Assembly (NCBI GenBank): GCA_947165145.1 | Contig: CAMUZG010000001.1 | Location: 57,145-121,144 of the forward strand | DNA length: 64,000 nucleotides | Direction of reading: 5' to 3' | From: an uncultured Selenomonadales bacterium | GTDB taxonomy: Bacteria; Bacillota; Negativicutes; Selenomonadales; Selenomonadaceae | The notes under the pieces: model-generated | Told to the model about the DNA's origin: nothing | The model's database searches: none | Seen by the model: only the letters and a program-made list of their open reading frames with translations | Part shown: positions 10,263-23,800 of the stretch, in pieces | Layout: each line of letters opens with the position of its first letter | Numbering within the stretch: the first letter of the stretch is position 1 | Position numbers and translations under genes: made by a program

Positions 10263-11693
10263 TTGAGTTTATACGACAAGACGGCGCACGAACTTCACGA
10301 ACTCTTGACGACGAAAAAAATTTCTGCGACGGAACTTACTGCCGATGTTCTTTCGCGTGTCGACGAAGTTGAAGACAAAATCGGCGCGTACTTGACAATC
10401 ACCCGTGATAAGGCGATTGCCGATTCAAAAGCCGTCGACGAAAAAATTGCTCGTGGCGAAAAAATTTCTCCGCTCGAAGGCATTCCTTGCGCCGTCAAGG
10501 ACAACATCTGCACCAAAGGCATCCGCACGACTTGCGCGTCAAAAATTCTCGAAAACTTTGTTCCGCCGTACGACGCCACGGCTTACGGTAAACTTACTGC
10601 TCAAAAGCCCGTGCTTATCGGTAAGGCAAATCTCGACGAATTCGCGATGGGCGGCTCCACGGAGAATTCTGGCTTCCACGTCACGCGCAATCCGCACAAT
10701 CTCGAACATGTGCCTGGCGGTTCTTCGGGCGGTAGTGCTGCGGCTGTTGCGGCGGGTGAGGCTGTCTTCGCGCTCGGTTCGGATACGGGCGGCTCAATTC
10801 GTCAACCTGCGAGTTTCTGCGGCGTCGTCGGGCTCAAACCGACTTACGGCAGAGTTTCGCGCTACGGTCTTGTCGCCTACGCCAGTTCGCTCGACCAAAT
10901 CGGTCCGATTACTCGCGACGTGACGGATTGCGCTTTCGTCTTGAATGCGATTGCTGGTCATGATGATATGGATTCCACTTCGACCGCCGCGCAGGTTCCC
11001 GACTTCACGAAAAGTTTGATTGCCGACGTGAAAGGCTTGACGATTGGCTTGCCGAAGGAATATTTCGTTGCGGGCATTGATTCCGACGTTGAAACGTCAG
11101 TTCGCAATGCCGCCAAGAAATTTGAGCAACTCGGCGCGAACATCGTTGAGATAAGTTTGCCGCACACGGACTACGCCATTTCGACTTACTACTTGATTGC
11201 GCCCGCCGAGGCAGCTACAAATCTCGAACGCTACGACGGTGTAAGTTACGGTGCTCGCGTTGACGGCGTGGACGTTGTCGACATGATGACGAATACTCGC
11301 ACGGAGAAATTCGGCGCGGAAGTCAAGCGGCGTATCATGATTGGCAATTACGCTTTGAGCGCGGGCTACTATGACGCTTACTATCTCAAGGCGTTGAAAG
11401 TTCGCACGTTGATTCAGCGCGACTTCACCGACGCGTTCAAGACGGTTGATTTGATTCTTGCGCCGACAGCACCGACTGCCGCGTTCAAGCTCGGCGAAAT
11501 GGTCTCCGACCCGTTGAAAATGTATTTGCAGGACGTTTGCACGGTGCCGCTGAATTTGGCGGGATTGCCTGGCATTTCAATTCCCTGCGGCGTCACGAAC
11601 GACGGCTTACCAATCGGCTTCCAACTTATCGGCAAAGCACTCGACGAGGCTACGATTTTGCGGGCGGCGTTCACTTACGAACAAATAAATTAA
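10263..11693 (+). CDS. gatA: Asp-tRNA(Asn)/Glu-tRNA(Gln) amidotransferase subunit GatA
   Basis: Amidase signature [47 protein letters not shown] start. Confidence 0.93.
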   Translation: MSLYDKTAHELHELLTTKKISATELTADVLSRVDEVEDKIGAYLTITRDKAIADSKAVDEKIARGEKISPLEGIPCAVKDNICTKGIRTTCASKILENFVPPYDATAYGKLTAQKPVLIGKANLDEFAMGGSTENSGFHVTRNPHNLEHVPGGSSGGSAAAVAAGEAVFALGSDTGGSIRQPASFCGVVGLKPTYGRVSRYGLVAYASSLDQIGPITRDVTDCAFVLNAIAGHDDMDSTSTAAQVPDFTKSLIADVKGLTIGLPKEYFVAGIDSDVETSVRNAAKKFEQLGANIVEISLPHTDYAISTYYLIAPAEAATNLERYDGVSYGARVDGVDVVDMMTNTRTEKFGAEVKRRIMIGNYALSAGYYDAYYLKALKVRTLIQRDFTDAFKTVDLILAPTAPTAAFKLGEMVSDPLKMYLQDVCTVPLNLAGLPGISIPCGVTNDGLPIGFQLIGKALDEATILRAAFTYEQIN

Positions 11694-11709
11694 ACCTTCA
11701 ACAAGACGA

Positions 11710-11745
11710 CCTTGCTCCTGTTCAAACGGAGTGAGGTTTTTTTTT
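11710..11745 (+). terminator. Rho-independent terminator after gatA
   Basis: ccttgctcctgttcaaacggagtgagg followed by T9. Confidence 0.7.
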
Positions 11746-11781
11746 GACAAAAATTCTTTGCCGCTGTGACTTAAACGCAAT

Positions 11782-11813
11782 AAAAAAAGAGCCCCGACAA
11801 TTTGCCGAGGCTC
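11782..11813 (-). terminator. Rho-independent terminator of giant adhesin-like gene
   Basis: On - strand GAGCCTCGGCAAATTGTCGGGGCTC followed by T7. Confidence 0.75.
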
Positions 11814-11869
11814 CGAACTGAAACTTCAGTTCAAGCTAGATTGGGTGTATCTCCGTTGCATGGATTATC

Positions 11870-14800
11870 TTATTGCTGACGACGCGCTTCGTCGGTGTAG
11901 TAGGTGTCTACGCCGCCTTCGCCGTTGTCGACCATGATGCCGACGTGTTTGTCGTTGTCGACGATGGTGAGTTCATCGCCGTCGTTCATCTTGATTGTGA
12001 TAGCGGTTTCGTCAATGCTGATCTCGTCGATGTCGTCGAGCGAGTTGATGTCGAGCGCAACGAGGTCGCCGTCCTGGACGCCCGCGATAGTGTCGTCGCC
12101 GTTGCCGAGCGAGTAGTAGAAGGTGTTACGACCACCAGCAGCACCAACGAGCAAGTCGTCGCCGCCTTCGCCGCCCCACAGACTGGTTTCGCCGCTGCCT
12201 GCGTAGATGACGTTGTCGTTGTCGTTACCAGCGAGTTGTGCGTTTGCGGAGGACTTACGAGCGTCAATGACTGCGATGTCGCCTTCGAAGCTCTTGCCGG
12301 TCTCGTCGTCGTCGAGCCAGAGGACAACGTCGTCTTGGATTGCGCTACTGACTTCAACGGTAGCGTTCTTGCCTGCCGCATAGTAGAAGTCTGCGAACTG
12401 GTCGAAGACGAGTTTGTCGTCGCCAATTTGCACGATAGTTTCGTCGACGATCATGTCTTGACCGACAGCACCGACGATAACTGCAGACTCGGTTTCGTCC
12501 GAACCGTCTTTGCTGGTGACTTCGATAACAACGTCGTCGCCGCTGATGTCGAGGCGCGTGAGGTTGTTGTCATCAAGGTCGAGCAAGAGAACGTCCGCAG
12601 TGACTTTCTTGGTGTCGGTGTAGTTGTCGTCGGTGACCCAGTTGAAGCCGGTGATGGTGTTAGCCGCGCCGTCAGCGTTGCCGAGGACGTAGAAGTAAGT
12701 CTGACCTTCTTTGTCGAGACCGTTGTAGCCGACCATGAGGTTTCTGCCGCCGTCGCCGTACATGTAGGTGTTGCCACTGCCGGCATAGAAGGTTTCGTTG
12801 TCGTCGTCGCCCTTGAACGCCATGTCGCCGGAACCTGCGATGAGCGTCGTAATATCGTCGTCGATAAGGACAACTGTTTCGTCGATGATGCTGTCATCAA
12901 GGTAGTCGCCCTTGAGGTCGATGAGAGCGTCGCCGGTGTAAGCGGAGAAGTCGATAGCGGTGTTCTCGCCGAAGAAGACGTTCGGACGCAGATCTTCTTG
13001 TTCGGAGACTTTGATTATGCTGCTCTCGGTGCCGATTGCAACTTTGTAGACTTCGCCAGTCGAGGTGTCTTCGATGGTTTGTTCGGTGTAGTTGCCGTCG
13101 TAAACGTCAACGTCAGCGATTTCGGCGTAGTAGCCGTCACCGTCGATAATGAGCGTGCCAGTGACGTCATCGTATTCGATGCCTTTGAGTTTGGAAGCGT
13201 CGATTGCGATGGTGTCGCCGGTGCTTTCAGCCAAGGTGCTGTTCGCGCCTTTAACCGTTGCACGACCTTCGTTGATTTCGACTCTTGCGCCGCCACGGGT
13301 TGCATCGTCTTCGAGAATGACAAGGTCATTGCCTTCGCCGGTGCGGAAGTCATCGCCTGCGCCGCCGAAGAAGGTATCGGAACCTGCGCCGCCGACCATG
13401 GTGGAGCCTTCTTTGTCGCCGTCCATGTTGCCGACCATGATGAGCGGAGTATCCCATTCGCTTGCATTGACAACGCCGCCGTCTTCGCCCGTGAAGCCGA
13501 CTGCTTGTTTGTCATCGTTGCCGCTGGTTGCGTGAGTCATCAAGTTGACAATCTGACCGCCGAGACCGTTGGTGCCGACGACGATTTCGGAATGTCCGTC
13601 AGGAGCGTCGATGTTGACGGTGCCTTCGCTGAAGTTGATGGTGCCGTTGAGGATACCTTCAGCAATGGAGCCTGCCGTGCTGTTGTTTTCGTCGAGATAT
13701 TCTTCAACACGGATAGCCGCGCCGTCGCCTTCGTCTGCATCGTAGCCTGCGAGCGTGATTCTTGCGTTGGCTTTGCCGAACGTGAGGATCATGTCGTCGC
13801 CGCCCTCGCTGAGGTCAATGACGGTGTTGACATTGTTGCGGACGTAGATAGAATCGTCGCTCTTGCCGCCGATGATTGCAACTGCGTTCTGCAGACCTTC
13901 GACTTCGTCAACAACAACAACGTCGCCGCCGTCGCCGAGCGTGATAGCCTTCGCGCCATTAGCAGTTTCTTCAACGTGGACGAGGTTGCCGCCGTCGTTG
14001 TTAAGCGTGACAGCTTGCGGACCTTCGAACAGGTGAATGCTCTTCGTGTACTTGTAACCGCTGACGTCGAATTCTTGCGTTTCTTTAACGTCTTTGTTGT
14101 CGAGGAAGAGTTTAAGCGGTTGATCGAGGTCGAGGATAGCTGCGCTGGTGCCGGCAGTTGCCAAAATCGAATCGGAGAGTTCTTTGTTGATGAGACCAGG
14201 AACAACTTCTCTGTCGCCAGGAATGCCGCTGATGTCTTCGATGTTGAAGCCGTCATCTTCGCCGCTGTCGATTGCAGTCGACAAACGAATAAGTCTGCCG
14301 TTCTCGTCTTCGAAGTAAGCATCGGTCTTGTTGTAACGACCTTTCGCGACTTTTTCGCCGCTGGTGTCGCCGAAGTCGAGTTCTTTGCCGTTGACGGTGT
14401 GTTTACCAGTGGGACCTGTCAAGCTTGCTTCGTCGTCGAGACCAACGACAGTGCCGTCTTGTACGTCAACGCCGTCTTCGTCGCCGATGATGGTGTAAGG
14501 CTGACCGTTGATGGTGACCGTAGTGCCGTCTTCGTCGTCGCTACCAGGAATGTGGATAGATACGCCGCTGAGAGCACCATTGACTGCGTCGCCGTCCGTC
14601 AAGCCGGAAATGCTGTCGATGTCGCCGTTTTCGTCAGTGCCGATTGTGACAGGTGAGCTGTCGCCGCCGTCAACGATTTCAATCTCGTTGCCGTTGATTT
14701 CGCCGTCCCAATCGCCGTCTCCGACAACCAAGCCGCCTTCGAGGCTGTAGACGCCCGTGAGAACGCCGTTTTCATCAGTGACGAAGGTGAAGCCGTCGTT

Positions 14801-17800
14801 GACGTCTTTGCTGTCGTCCATAACGTAGCTTTCGCCGCCGATGACGAATGCATTTTCGCTAGCATGAGCGGAACCAGTCGCGTTGGCTCTGACGGAAACA
14901 TCTGCCGCGTTAACGGTCGTGTCGCCGTCGACGTCATAGACATAATCAGCTTCGCCGCTGTGAACGAGAACGTTGAACTGTTTGTCTTCGTCGATGACTT
15001 CGATGTCTTTGCCGTTGATTGTGATTTCGGTGTCGCCCTCAACGCCGATAACTTGTGCAGTACCCGCAACGATGCCGCTGACACTGCCGGTGATGCCTTT
15101 TACGACAACAACGTCTTCGTCGACAATCGTCAAGGTTGCAATCGATTCGGACGCGAAGGTCATATCATTGCCGTTGATGTTGAGTGCGGAGGTTCCTTGA
15201 GTGTCGAAGGACAAGTCGCCATTCGCGAAGTCTTCTACGCCGCCGATAACCGAAGCGTCATTCGGGACAAAGACGAATGCCGAATCACCGCTTGTGGTGA
15301 ATTTCTGTTCCACGTCGTCCGCGCCAATGAAGGTGTAGTCGCCGTCGCCATTGACGCTGATTGCCGAAGCAGAGCCCCAAGCACCGACAGTTGCGTCTGC
15401 ATCAACTTCGCCGATTGCGCTGACATTGTCGTCGCCGCCGTAGACTGCAACTTCGTTGTCGTCGTCGGTAACTTGAACAACTTCGCCGTTGACTGCGATT
15501 GCGTCGGAGAAGCTGCCCTTGACGAATTTGCCTTCGTCGAGGTTGTCGATTGTTCTTTCTCTGCCGAAGAGGAGGTTGTCGTCGTCAGTGGTGTAGGTCG
15601 CGCCGTTCTGCGTGAAGGTGAAGGAGCCGGTCTTGTCGGTAGCAATGAAGCTTGCGCCAGCAGCATTGTTGATGGTGACAGTGCCGTCGTCCGCCGCGCC
15701 GACATGGGAGATCATGGAGATGTCGTCTTCTGCGTCATTGCCGAAGACAACCATATCGTCCGCGTCGTTGACGATATCGAAGTTCTTGCCGTTGATGCTG
15801 AGTCCGCCGAGGATTGCGCCTTCTGCCGTAACATTGCCGCTGAGTTTGTCGATACCCGTGACTTTGTCGCCGTCAAGCGCGAATTCAACTTCGTCGTCGT
15901 TTTCAACTGCATAGCTGTCGCCGAAGATTGTGAAGGTACCTGCTTCGTCGGTGACAATCTTGTCTGCGCCGCCCGCCGCGACAACTTCAGTGCCGTCGCT
16001 GACGTTCTGAATTTCGCTGATACCGGTGCTTGCGCCGACCACTGCGATGAAGTTGTCGGGATCATTCACTTCGAAGGCTTCGCCGTTGATAGTGCTGAGA
16101 CCTGCGAGGTCGCCCTTGAGGGTTGCGCCTTCGTCGAGGTCGTCAACGCCGATGATGTTGCCTTGACCGTCGAGGACGAATTTCACGCCGTCAGCGTCAG
16201 TGCCTTCAACGATGTAGGATTTACCGCCCGCGTCAGTGACTGCGATTGCGTCGCCGCTGAGTTCGTCGGTCCAAGCTTCGTAGACGTTGTCAGCTTTGAC
16301 AATGACTGCGCTGTCGGAGAGGTTGCGGATAAGGATAGCGTCGTTCTCAACCGTGATTTCGTCGTCGCCGTCGATTTGGATAACAGCAGATGTGCCGTCG
16401 ACAGCAATGAACGTGGTCGGAGTGCCGCTGAAGTCGCCCGTGATGGACTCGTTCTTGTCGATGTCGCTGATTTCAACAGCATTGTTGCCTTCGATGTTGA
16501 AGATGACAGAGCTGTCACCGCCCGCGAGTTCGTAGGTCTTTGCGTATTCAGCAGCAATGCCGCCGTTCGCGAAGGTGTATTTGCCGTCTTTGACGAGTTC
16601 GACGTAGCTTGCGCCTGCCGTGCCTCTGATGACGACACTTGCACCGCCGACTTGACCGAGGAATGTCTTGCCGTCCGCGCCGATTGCATAAACGAGACGT
16701 TCGTCTTCGTCGTTTTCGACTTCAATGGCGGGAACAATCTCATTAATGGCAATGCCGTTGAGTTTGCCGTCAAGGATTGCGGATTGACCTTCAACGCCGA
16801 ATTCGTTAACGCCGACAACTTTAGCGTCTTCATCGGGATCCATGACGAATTTGACATTGTCGTCGCCCACAACAATGAACGAATCGCCCGCGAACGTGAA
16901 GGTGCCTTCTTCGTTGGTTTCGACAATGCCTGCGCCTGCAACGTTGTTGAGGACTGCGCCGTCGCCGACACCTGCGATCTTGCTGATTGCGCTGAGACCT
17001 TCTTGACCAACAATCGTGAGCTCGCCGTCGCCTTCAACGTCGAATTCAGCCGTGTTGACAGACTTGATGTCGCTGAAGTCGCCCGTAATGGATTCGTTGG
17101 CGTCGAGGAGACCGATACGTTCGACATCACCATCATCACCAAGAATGAAGCCGACTGCTCTGACCGCGCCGCTTTCAGCCGCCATTGTAAAGGTTTCGTC
17201 TTCGCCGAAGGTGATTTGGTCGATACCAACTGCAAGAACGGTGCTTGCGCCGGCGGTTGCTTTGACTGCGACAGAGGTGCCTTTAATGGCAACGATTGCG
17301 GAAACAGCGTCTTTGCCGTCCGTGCCTTGCATGACGAGACCCGAAACACCTTGAATGTCGAGTTCTTGCCCGTTGACCGTAATAGCGTTTTCGGGTCTGA
17401 GACCAAGAACTTCGTTGCCGCCAATGCCGCTGATACCCGTGACGTTGCCTTCTTCGTCAAGCGTGAATTCAGCACCGTCGGATTGTTCGATGTTCTCAGC
17501 GAACTGGCTGACGATATCCATCTCCGTGGAGTCTTCGGAAATATCAACGCCGAGTATCTGCTCAGGAGTGATTCCGTTGACGCCAATAACCACGGCAACA
17601 GATTTACCCGCAACGTTGAGAGCGATGTTGCCGTCGCTGACGAGTTTCGATGCGCCGCCTGCATTGACAACATTGACCATGCCGCTGAGTCCGACGATTG
17701 CGCCGATACCGCTGTCGCCGCCGACGATTGCAAATTCACCGTCGCCGCCGAGATTCTCAACAGGAGTTTCGGTAACGCTGAATTCTTTGCCGTTGATTTT

Positions 17801-20800
17801 GTCAAGAACACTGAGTGAGCCGGTGAGCATGACGCCTTCGCCGAGGCTGTCAACGCCGTTGATGTGTGCTTGACCGTCGAGCAAGAATGCAACGCCGTTG
17901 GAGTCGCCACCTTCGACAACGAATTCATGACCGTCAGTATCAGTGACTTTGAGCGTGTCGCCTTCGCCGAGAGGATCGGTCCAAGCTTCGGTGATGTCGT
18001 CAGCAACTTTAATCGTGGCAAGGTCGCTGATGTCTTTGAGGATCAAGGAGCCGTGGTAAACCGTGACATCGTCGTCGCCGTCGACTTGGACGCCTTGCAG
18101 ACCGCTGTCGCCTTCGACTGCGATTTCTTCTGCAAAGTTGCCGGTGATCTGTTTGCCGGTGTCGAGACCGTAAACTGCAACGACTTGACCGTCGCCGTTG
18201 AGTTTGAAGGTTACGCTGTCATCATCGGTCGTGAAGCTCTGACCGCTTGCGAATACGAACGTGCCAGCCGCATTGGTCTGAACGAAGCTTGCGCCCGCCG
18301 TCGCTTTGATTTCGACGATTGCGCCGCTTGCGCCGCCGACGCCGCCGAGAGTTGCGTTTTCGCCGTTCTCGTCAACCATGTAGCTGAAGAGGTCGTCTGC
18401 GTCGCCGTCAATGTCGATTGCGGAAGTGCTGCCGTTGATTGCGATGCCTTGGAGTGCGCCTTCGAGAGTTGCCGCACCTTCGTCGCCGAAGTTGTTGACG
18501 CCTGCAACCATTGCCGATTCGCCTTCAACCATCATGAAGTCAACAGAGCTGTCGCCCGCCACTGCGAACGGAGCGTCATTGCCCGCGAAGCTGAACGAGC
18601 CAACCGCGTCAGTGCGAACGATGCTTGCGCCCGCGACGTTAGCGATGATTGCGCTGTCGCCGACACCTGCGATCATGGCGATTGAGCTGAGACCTTCTTG
18701 ACCAACGATTGTGAGTTCGTCGTCGCCTTCAACGTCGAATTCAGCCGTGTTGACAGACTTGATGTCGCTGAAGTCGCCCGTAATGGATTCGTTGGCGTCG
18801 AGGAGACCGATACGTTCGACATCACCATCATCACCAAGAATGAAGCCGACTGCTCTGACCGCGCCGCTTTCAGCCGCCATTGTAAAGGTTTCGTCTTCGC
18901 CGAAGGTGATTTGGTCGATACCAACTGCAAGAACGGTGCTTGCGCCGGCGGTTGCTTTGACTGCGACAGAGGTGCCTTTAATGGCAACGATTGCGGAAAC
19001 AGCGTCTTTGCCGTCCGTGCCTTGCATGACAAGACCGGATGCGCCTTGAATGTCGAACTCTTGACCGTTTATCGTCGTAACATCGTCGAAGGTGCCGGCG
19101 AGAACTTCATTGCTACCAACGCCGCTGATGCCCGTGACTTTGCCTTCTTCGTCGAGAGCGAAGTCAACGCCATCGGACGACTGGGTTAAGACTTCACCAA
19201 ACTGACCGAAAACAATTTCCTGCATCTGGGAGTCTTCCGAAATTTCAGCGTGGGTTATTTGGTCATGAGTGAGTCCGGAGACGCCCAACACCAAGAAGTT
19301 TTGGTCTGCCGCTTTGTTGAGGAGGACGATGTCGCCGTCACTGCTGAGTTTCGATGCGCCGCCCGCGTTCTCAACGATAACTACGCCGCCGAGTTCGGTG
19401 ATTGCGCCGATACCGCTGTCGCCGCCGACGATTGCAAATTCACCGTCGCCGCCGAGATTCTCAACAGGAGTTTCGGTAACGCTGAATTCTTCGCCGTTGA
19501 CAGAGCTCAAGCCGCCGAGTGCGCCGCGCAGTGTGACGTCTTCGTCGAGGTCGTCAACACCGACAATCTTGCCTGCGCCGTCAAGGATGTAGTTCACGCC
19601 GTCATCAGTGCCTTCAGCAGTGAAGGAGCTACCGGAAGCGTCGGTGACAGTAAGTTTGCTGTCGAATGCTTCAGTCCAAGCATCGGTGACGTTGTCAGCC
19701 TGTGCGATAACTGCGCTGTCGGAAAGGTTGCTAATGACGAATGCGCCGCCTTCGTTCACGACAGTAACTTCGTCGTCGCCGTCGATTTGGATAACAGCAG
19801 ATGCACCGTTTTCAGCAACGAAGGTGATCGCTTCTTCGCCGAGAGAATCGGTCGTGATAGATTCGCCGTCAGCAATGTCGCTGATGGTGAGCTTACCAGC
19901 TTCGTCGATGTTGAACAGGACAGAGCTGTCGCCGCCTTCAAGTACATAATTTTCATCGACTCCGGGAACTGCAGTGGGAGCGTAGTTGTACGTGCCGTCT
20001 CCGGTAATCTGAACGGTTCTTGCGCCTGCAGTTGCGTTGATGACAACATCAGTACCGCTGACACCGCCGAGAGTTGCGTTGCCTTGCGCGTCAATCATGT
20101 AGCTGAAGCGTTCGTCCGCGTCGTTTTCGATTGCGATTGGGTAAGAGTTGCCGTTGATTGCGATGCCTTGGAGTGCGCCTTCGAGAGTTGCCGCAATGTT
20201 CGCACCGCTATCATCAACGCCGAAGTCATCAACGCCGATAACTTCTGCCGCCGCGTCTTTATCCATGACGAATTTGACGGAGCTGTCGCCGCTGACAACG
20301 AACGGAGCCTCGTTGCCGCCGAAGCTGAAGGAGCCAACCATGTCGGTTTGGACAAAGCTTGCGCCCGCAACATCAGTGATGAGTGCGCCGTCGCCAACAC
20401 CGGCAATCTTGCTGATACCGTCTTTGTCTTCGTTGCCGACAACCGTGAGGCTGTTATCGGGATCGTTGACAACTTCAAACTTGTTGCCGCCGTTGATTTC
20501 TTCAACAGTGCTGAAGTCGCCCGTGACGGATTCGTTCGCGCCGAGGAAGCTGATACCTTTGACTGTAAGTTTTGCGTCAGCGAGGAAGCCGACATATACT
20601 TTACTTTCGCCCGCAACTGCAAACGTTGAGCTGGTGCCGAAGGTGATGTTGCTGTCTTGGTTGACCACGAAGACGCTTGCGCCCGCCGCGTCGGTAACAA
20701 CAACGCTTTCGCCGCCGAGACCGAACACGCCGGTAAGACCGTCAGCGTCTTTATTGCCGATAACAGCCATGCCGCCTTCGTCGCCGCTGATTAATAAGTC

Positions 20801-23800
20801 TTTACCGTTGACTTTCGTCATATCGGTGAAGTAGCCCATGACGAATTCGGTATCGTTAATGCCTTTGATTTCGGAGACTTTGCTGTCGGAACCGATAATG
20901 AATTGGACGCCGTTGTTTGTGCCGCCTTTAACGGAGAAGTTACCGACGTAGTATTCGCCGCCGCTGACACCGTTGATTGCGAAGGTGTACAAGCCGACGC
21001 CGCTCTTGCCTGCCGCAGTGTAGACGTTCGCCATGCTGGCACCGAGCTGTTCAATCGTGACGTTGCCATAAACATCTTTGAGGTCTGCAGAGCTTGCGCC
21101 TTTGGCATAGACGTAGCTGACATTGTCGCCGCTGACTTTGACTGTGTCGCTGTCGAAGATAACTGCAGAAGCCGCGCCTGCAACTTTAACCTCGTCATCT
21201 TTAACCAAATCCGTAATGCGATGGAGTTTCTGCGGGGTGTTCATGTCGAACTCAATCGCCGCAGTGGAATCGTCGTCAAGTTTTTGGAACGTAATCGACG
21301 CGCCGTCTTCAAAGCCGACATAGTTGCCTTCTTGGAAGTCGGACATGCCGTAGTACGGATCTTCTTTCTTGGTGATGGTGTATTCGTCTTTTGCCGCACC
21401 GCCGACCGATTTGAGAACTTCGGGAGCCGTGATTGATTTGCCAGTCTTGTCGTCGATGAGCGAGAAACCTGCCGCAGTCATGCTTTCGGTTACGCTGATT
21501 GCGTCGCCGACAGTTGCAAAGCCGAAGCCCGTTGCAACAGTGCCGTCAAACGTGAAGTATGCGCGCGAAGCTTGAGATGCGCCGACAGCCGCGTAGTTGT
21601 ACGTGGTGCCTTTGCCGTCAGTCAGTTCGCCGTCGAGTGAAGCCGCAGTTCCGATGCTTGCCGCATAAACTTTTTTGACTTGTTCGCCCGCATCGTAGAC
21701 TGTGACGCCCGTGCCGTAACCGAACAAGCTCTTCTCGTCAGCGTCGTAAACGAGGACAGGAGCTTCTTCGCCCCAGTCTTCGCCGCCGACGATGGTTGAG
21801 GTTTCTGTGATTTCGCCTTCAATGTCGACTGCAGAGCCGTTGATTGAGAACGCAGGTTTATTGGCCGTTTGTTCCAACCAATCCACAGCCTCACCGGCAA
21901 TCGAAACTTTGCCTTCTTTGGCGTCGAAGCCGAGAGCATTGCCGTCGCTGTCGAAATGGAATGCCGCACCACTTGCTGAACCGAAAACGACTTCGCCCGC
22001 GCTATCTTCGTTCCCGAACCCTACTACGGTACCAACAGAGGCGAGAACTGTTGCTTCCGGTACGTATTCTGCCACTCGTTCTATGTAGGCAGTGGGTATT
22101 GAGCCGAATTCGCTGACCGAGAACTGAGCAGTACCAACCGAATCGTTGTAAGCTTGCGTCATCTTGACGGTGTAGGAAGGGCTGAGAACTCCAGGCTGAT
22201 TTTCAAGTTCTTCGACTTCGTTGCCCAAGCTGTCGGTGCTGTAAGCCAAACCGGCAGGATAATTCAAACCTATGGAGTCTGTCCAGTTCGTTGCTTCATA
22301 ATAGGCACTCCAGTCGATTTTGAGAGCGTCGTCTTTATCAACGAAGACAAACTTATCGATAACGCTGGCTTCTTGCATGCCGCCGAAGTTAAGTTCATAT
22401 GTTCCCGTTACGGAGTTGTAAGTACGATCAGCGACGTAACCACTTTCCAATGAGAAGAAAGCTTTTCCGCTCGTGGTGTATTCGTAGGTGATGTCGTTGG
22501 CAGCGTTGCCGTCCAAATCAGTCGCGTCGGTGAGTGAGCCTTTGCCGCTTGCGAGAACAAGTCTGTTGGCACTGTCGAGAGCGTAAACGGTGTCGGTTGC
22601 GGACTGCAACGAAATGTTGAGGTTATCTTCCGTGCCTTTGCCGTAGACGTATTGACCGCTGCCGATTGCGACAAATTGAGACGCGCCGCCGAGGGACATT
22701 ACGCCGAAGCTGTCATTAAGAGCATTGCCAAAGAAAAGACCTTGAATGCTGGCTGCAGACGCTATTGCATGGTCATTAACGGTGAACGAAAGCGTGTCGT
22801 ATGCGCTCAACGCTGCGGGAAGTTCTTCGTCGTCTGACAACGGATCGACTGAAGGAACGACGCCGAGAATGTTGTTTTTGCCGTCTTCCAAAATATCAAA
22901 GACGATTTCAACGAAATTGTCTTTGCCGCAAGTAACCGTGATTTCCGTGCCGTCGCTGTCTTTGACAACTGCACCGTCGCTAACAATCAGCGAGTATTTA
23001 GTGATTTCGGCAAGTGCGGCTCTAGCTTTGGCAATATCTTCTGCGGTTTCGGCGTCACTTAATGCATTCAATAAACCCATAGCTGTTTCCGCATCGTAAT
23101 ACTTTCTAATGCCGACAGTTGCGCTGTTGCCCGTGACAGTGGGAGCATCTACGCCCGTGCCGAAGTTCTTTTTGTTCGTTGCGCCTTCAGCGTAGGGATC
23201 ATGATCAGGATCGTAGCCGTAGATTTTGAAACCTTCGGGGATTTTGCCGTCCGTGAAGAGAATGGTTGCGTCGTTGTCTTCTTCGCTGAAAACAACGCCC
23301 GTGACGTTCATGCTGCTGTCGAGCATAAAGCCGTTGTAACCTTCTGCGTCGCCGAAATTTTTTGTTGTGTAGGTTTTACCGTTGATGACGAACTGTTGAA
23401 CGCCGTGTCGAATGTCGTCAGAAAGAATGGGTACAATAACCTCGCCAATAACCTCGTCAAGAAGAGGTAATCTAAAATATCCATCGACGCGAAGAATGCC
23501 CTGAGAACCGTCAGGGGATTTTTGATACACGAATTCATAAGTCTGCAGATTGATTGCCACGCCGTTAAGCATGATGTCGGTTTTGGACTGATAGGTTGAT
23601 TTGTAGTTGTAGATTGAGCGGCCGCCGACCGTGACCTCTGCGCCATTTTCGACATTGATTTCGAGACGACCTTTGAGATCGAAGGTGATGTTGCCTGCAG
23701 GAATCTGCTCTTCCTCTCCATCTTCACCAAGTGGTTTAGGGTTATCGAATTCGATTGTTACGTCGCTGTTCAAATCAACTCTGCTGTTTAGCTGGTCGGC

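Noticed and set aside
11873-17818. Very long + strand ORFs (927 and 984 aa) antisense to the giant gene
   Set aside because: Mirror of strongly biased sense codons (few TTA/CTA/TCA codons) over a repetitive acidic gene; translations are low-complexity V/D/F/A-rich, no RBS or family features.
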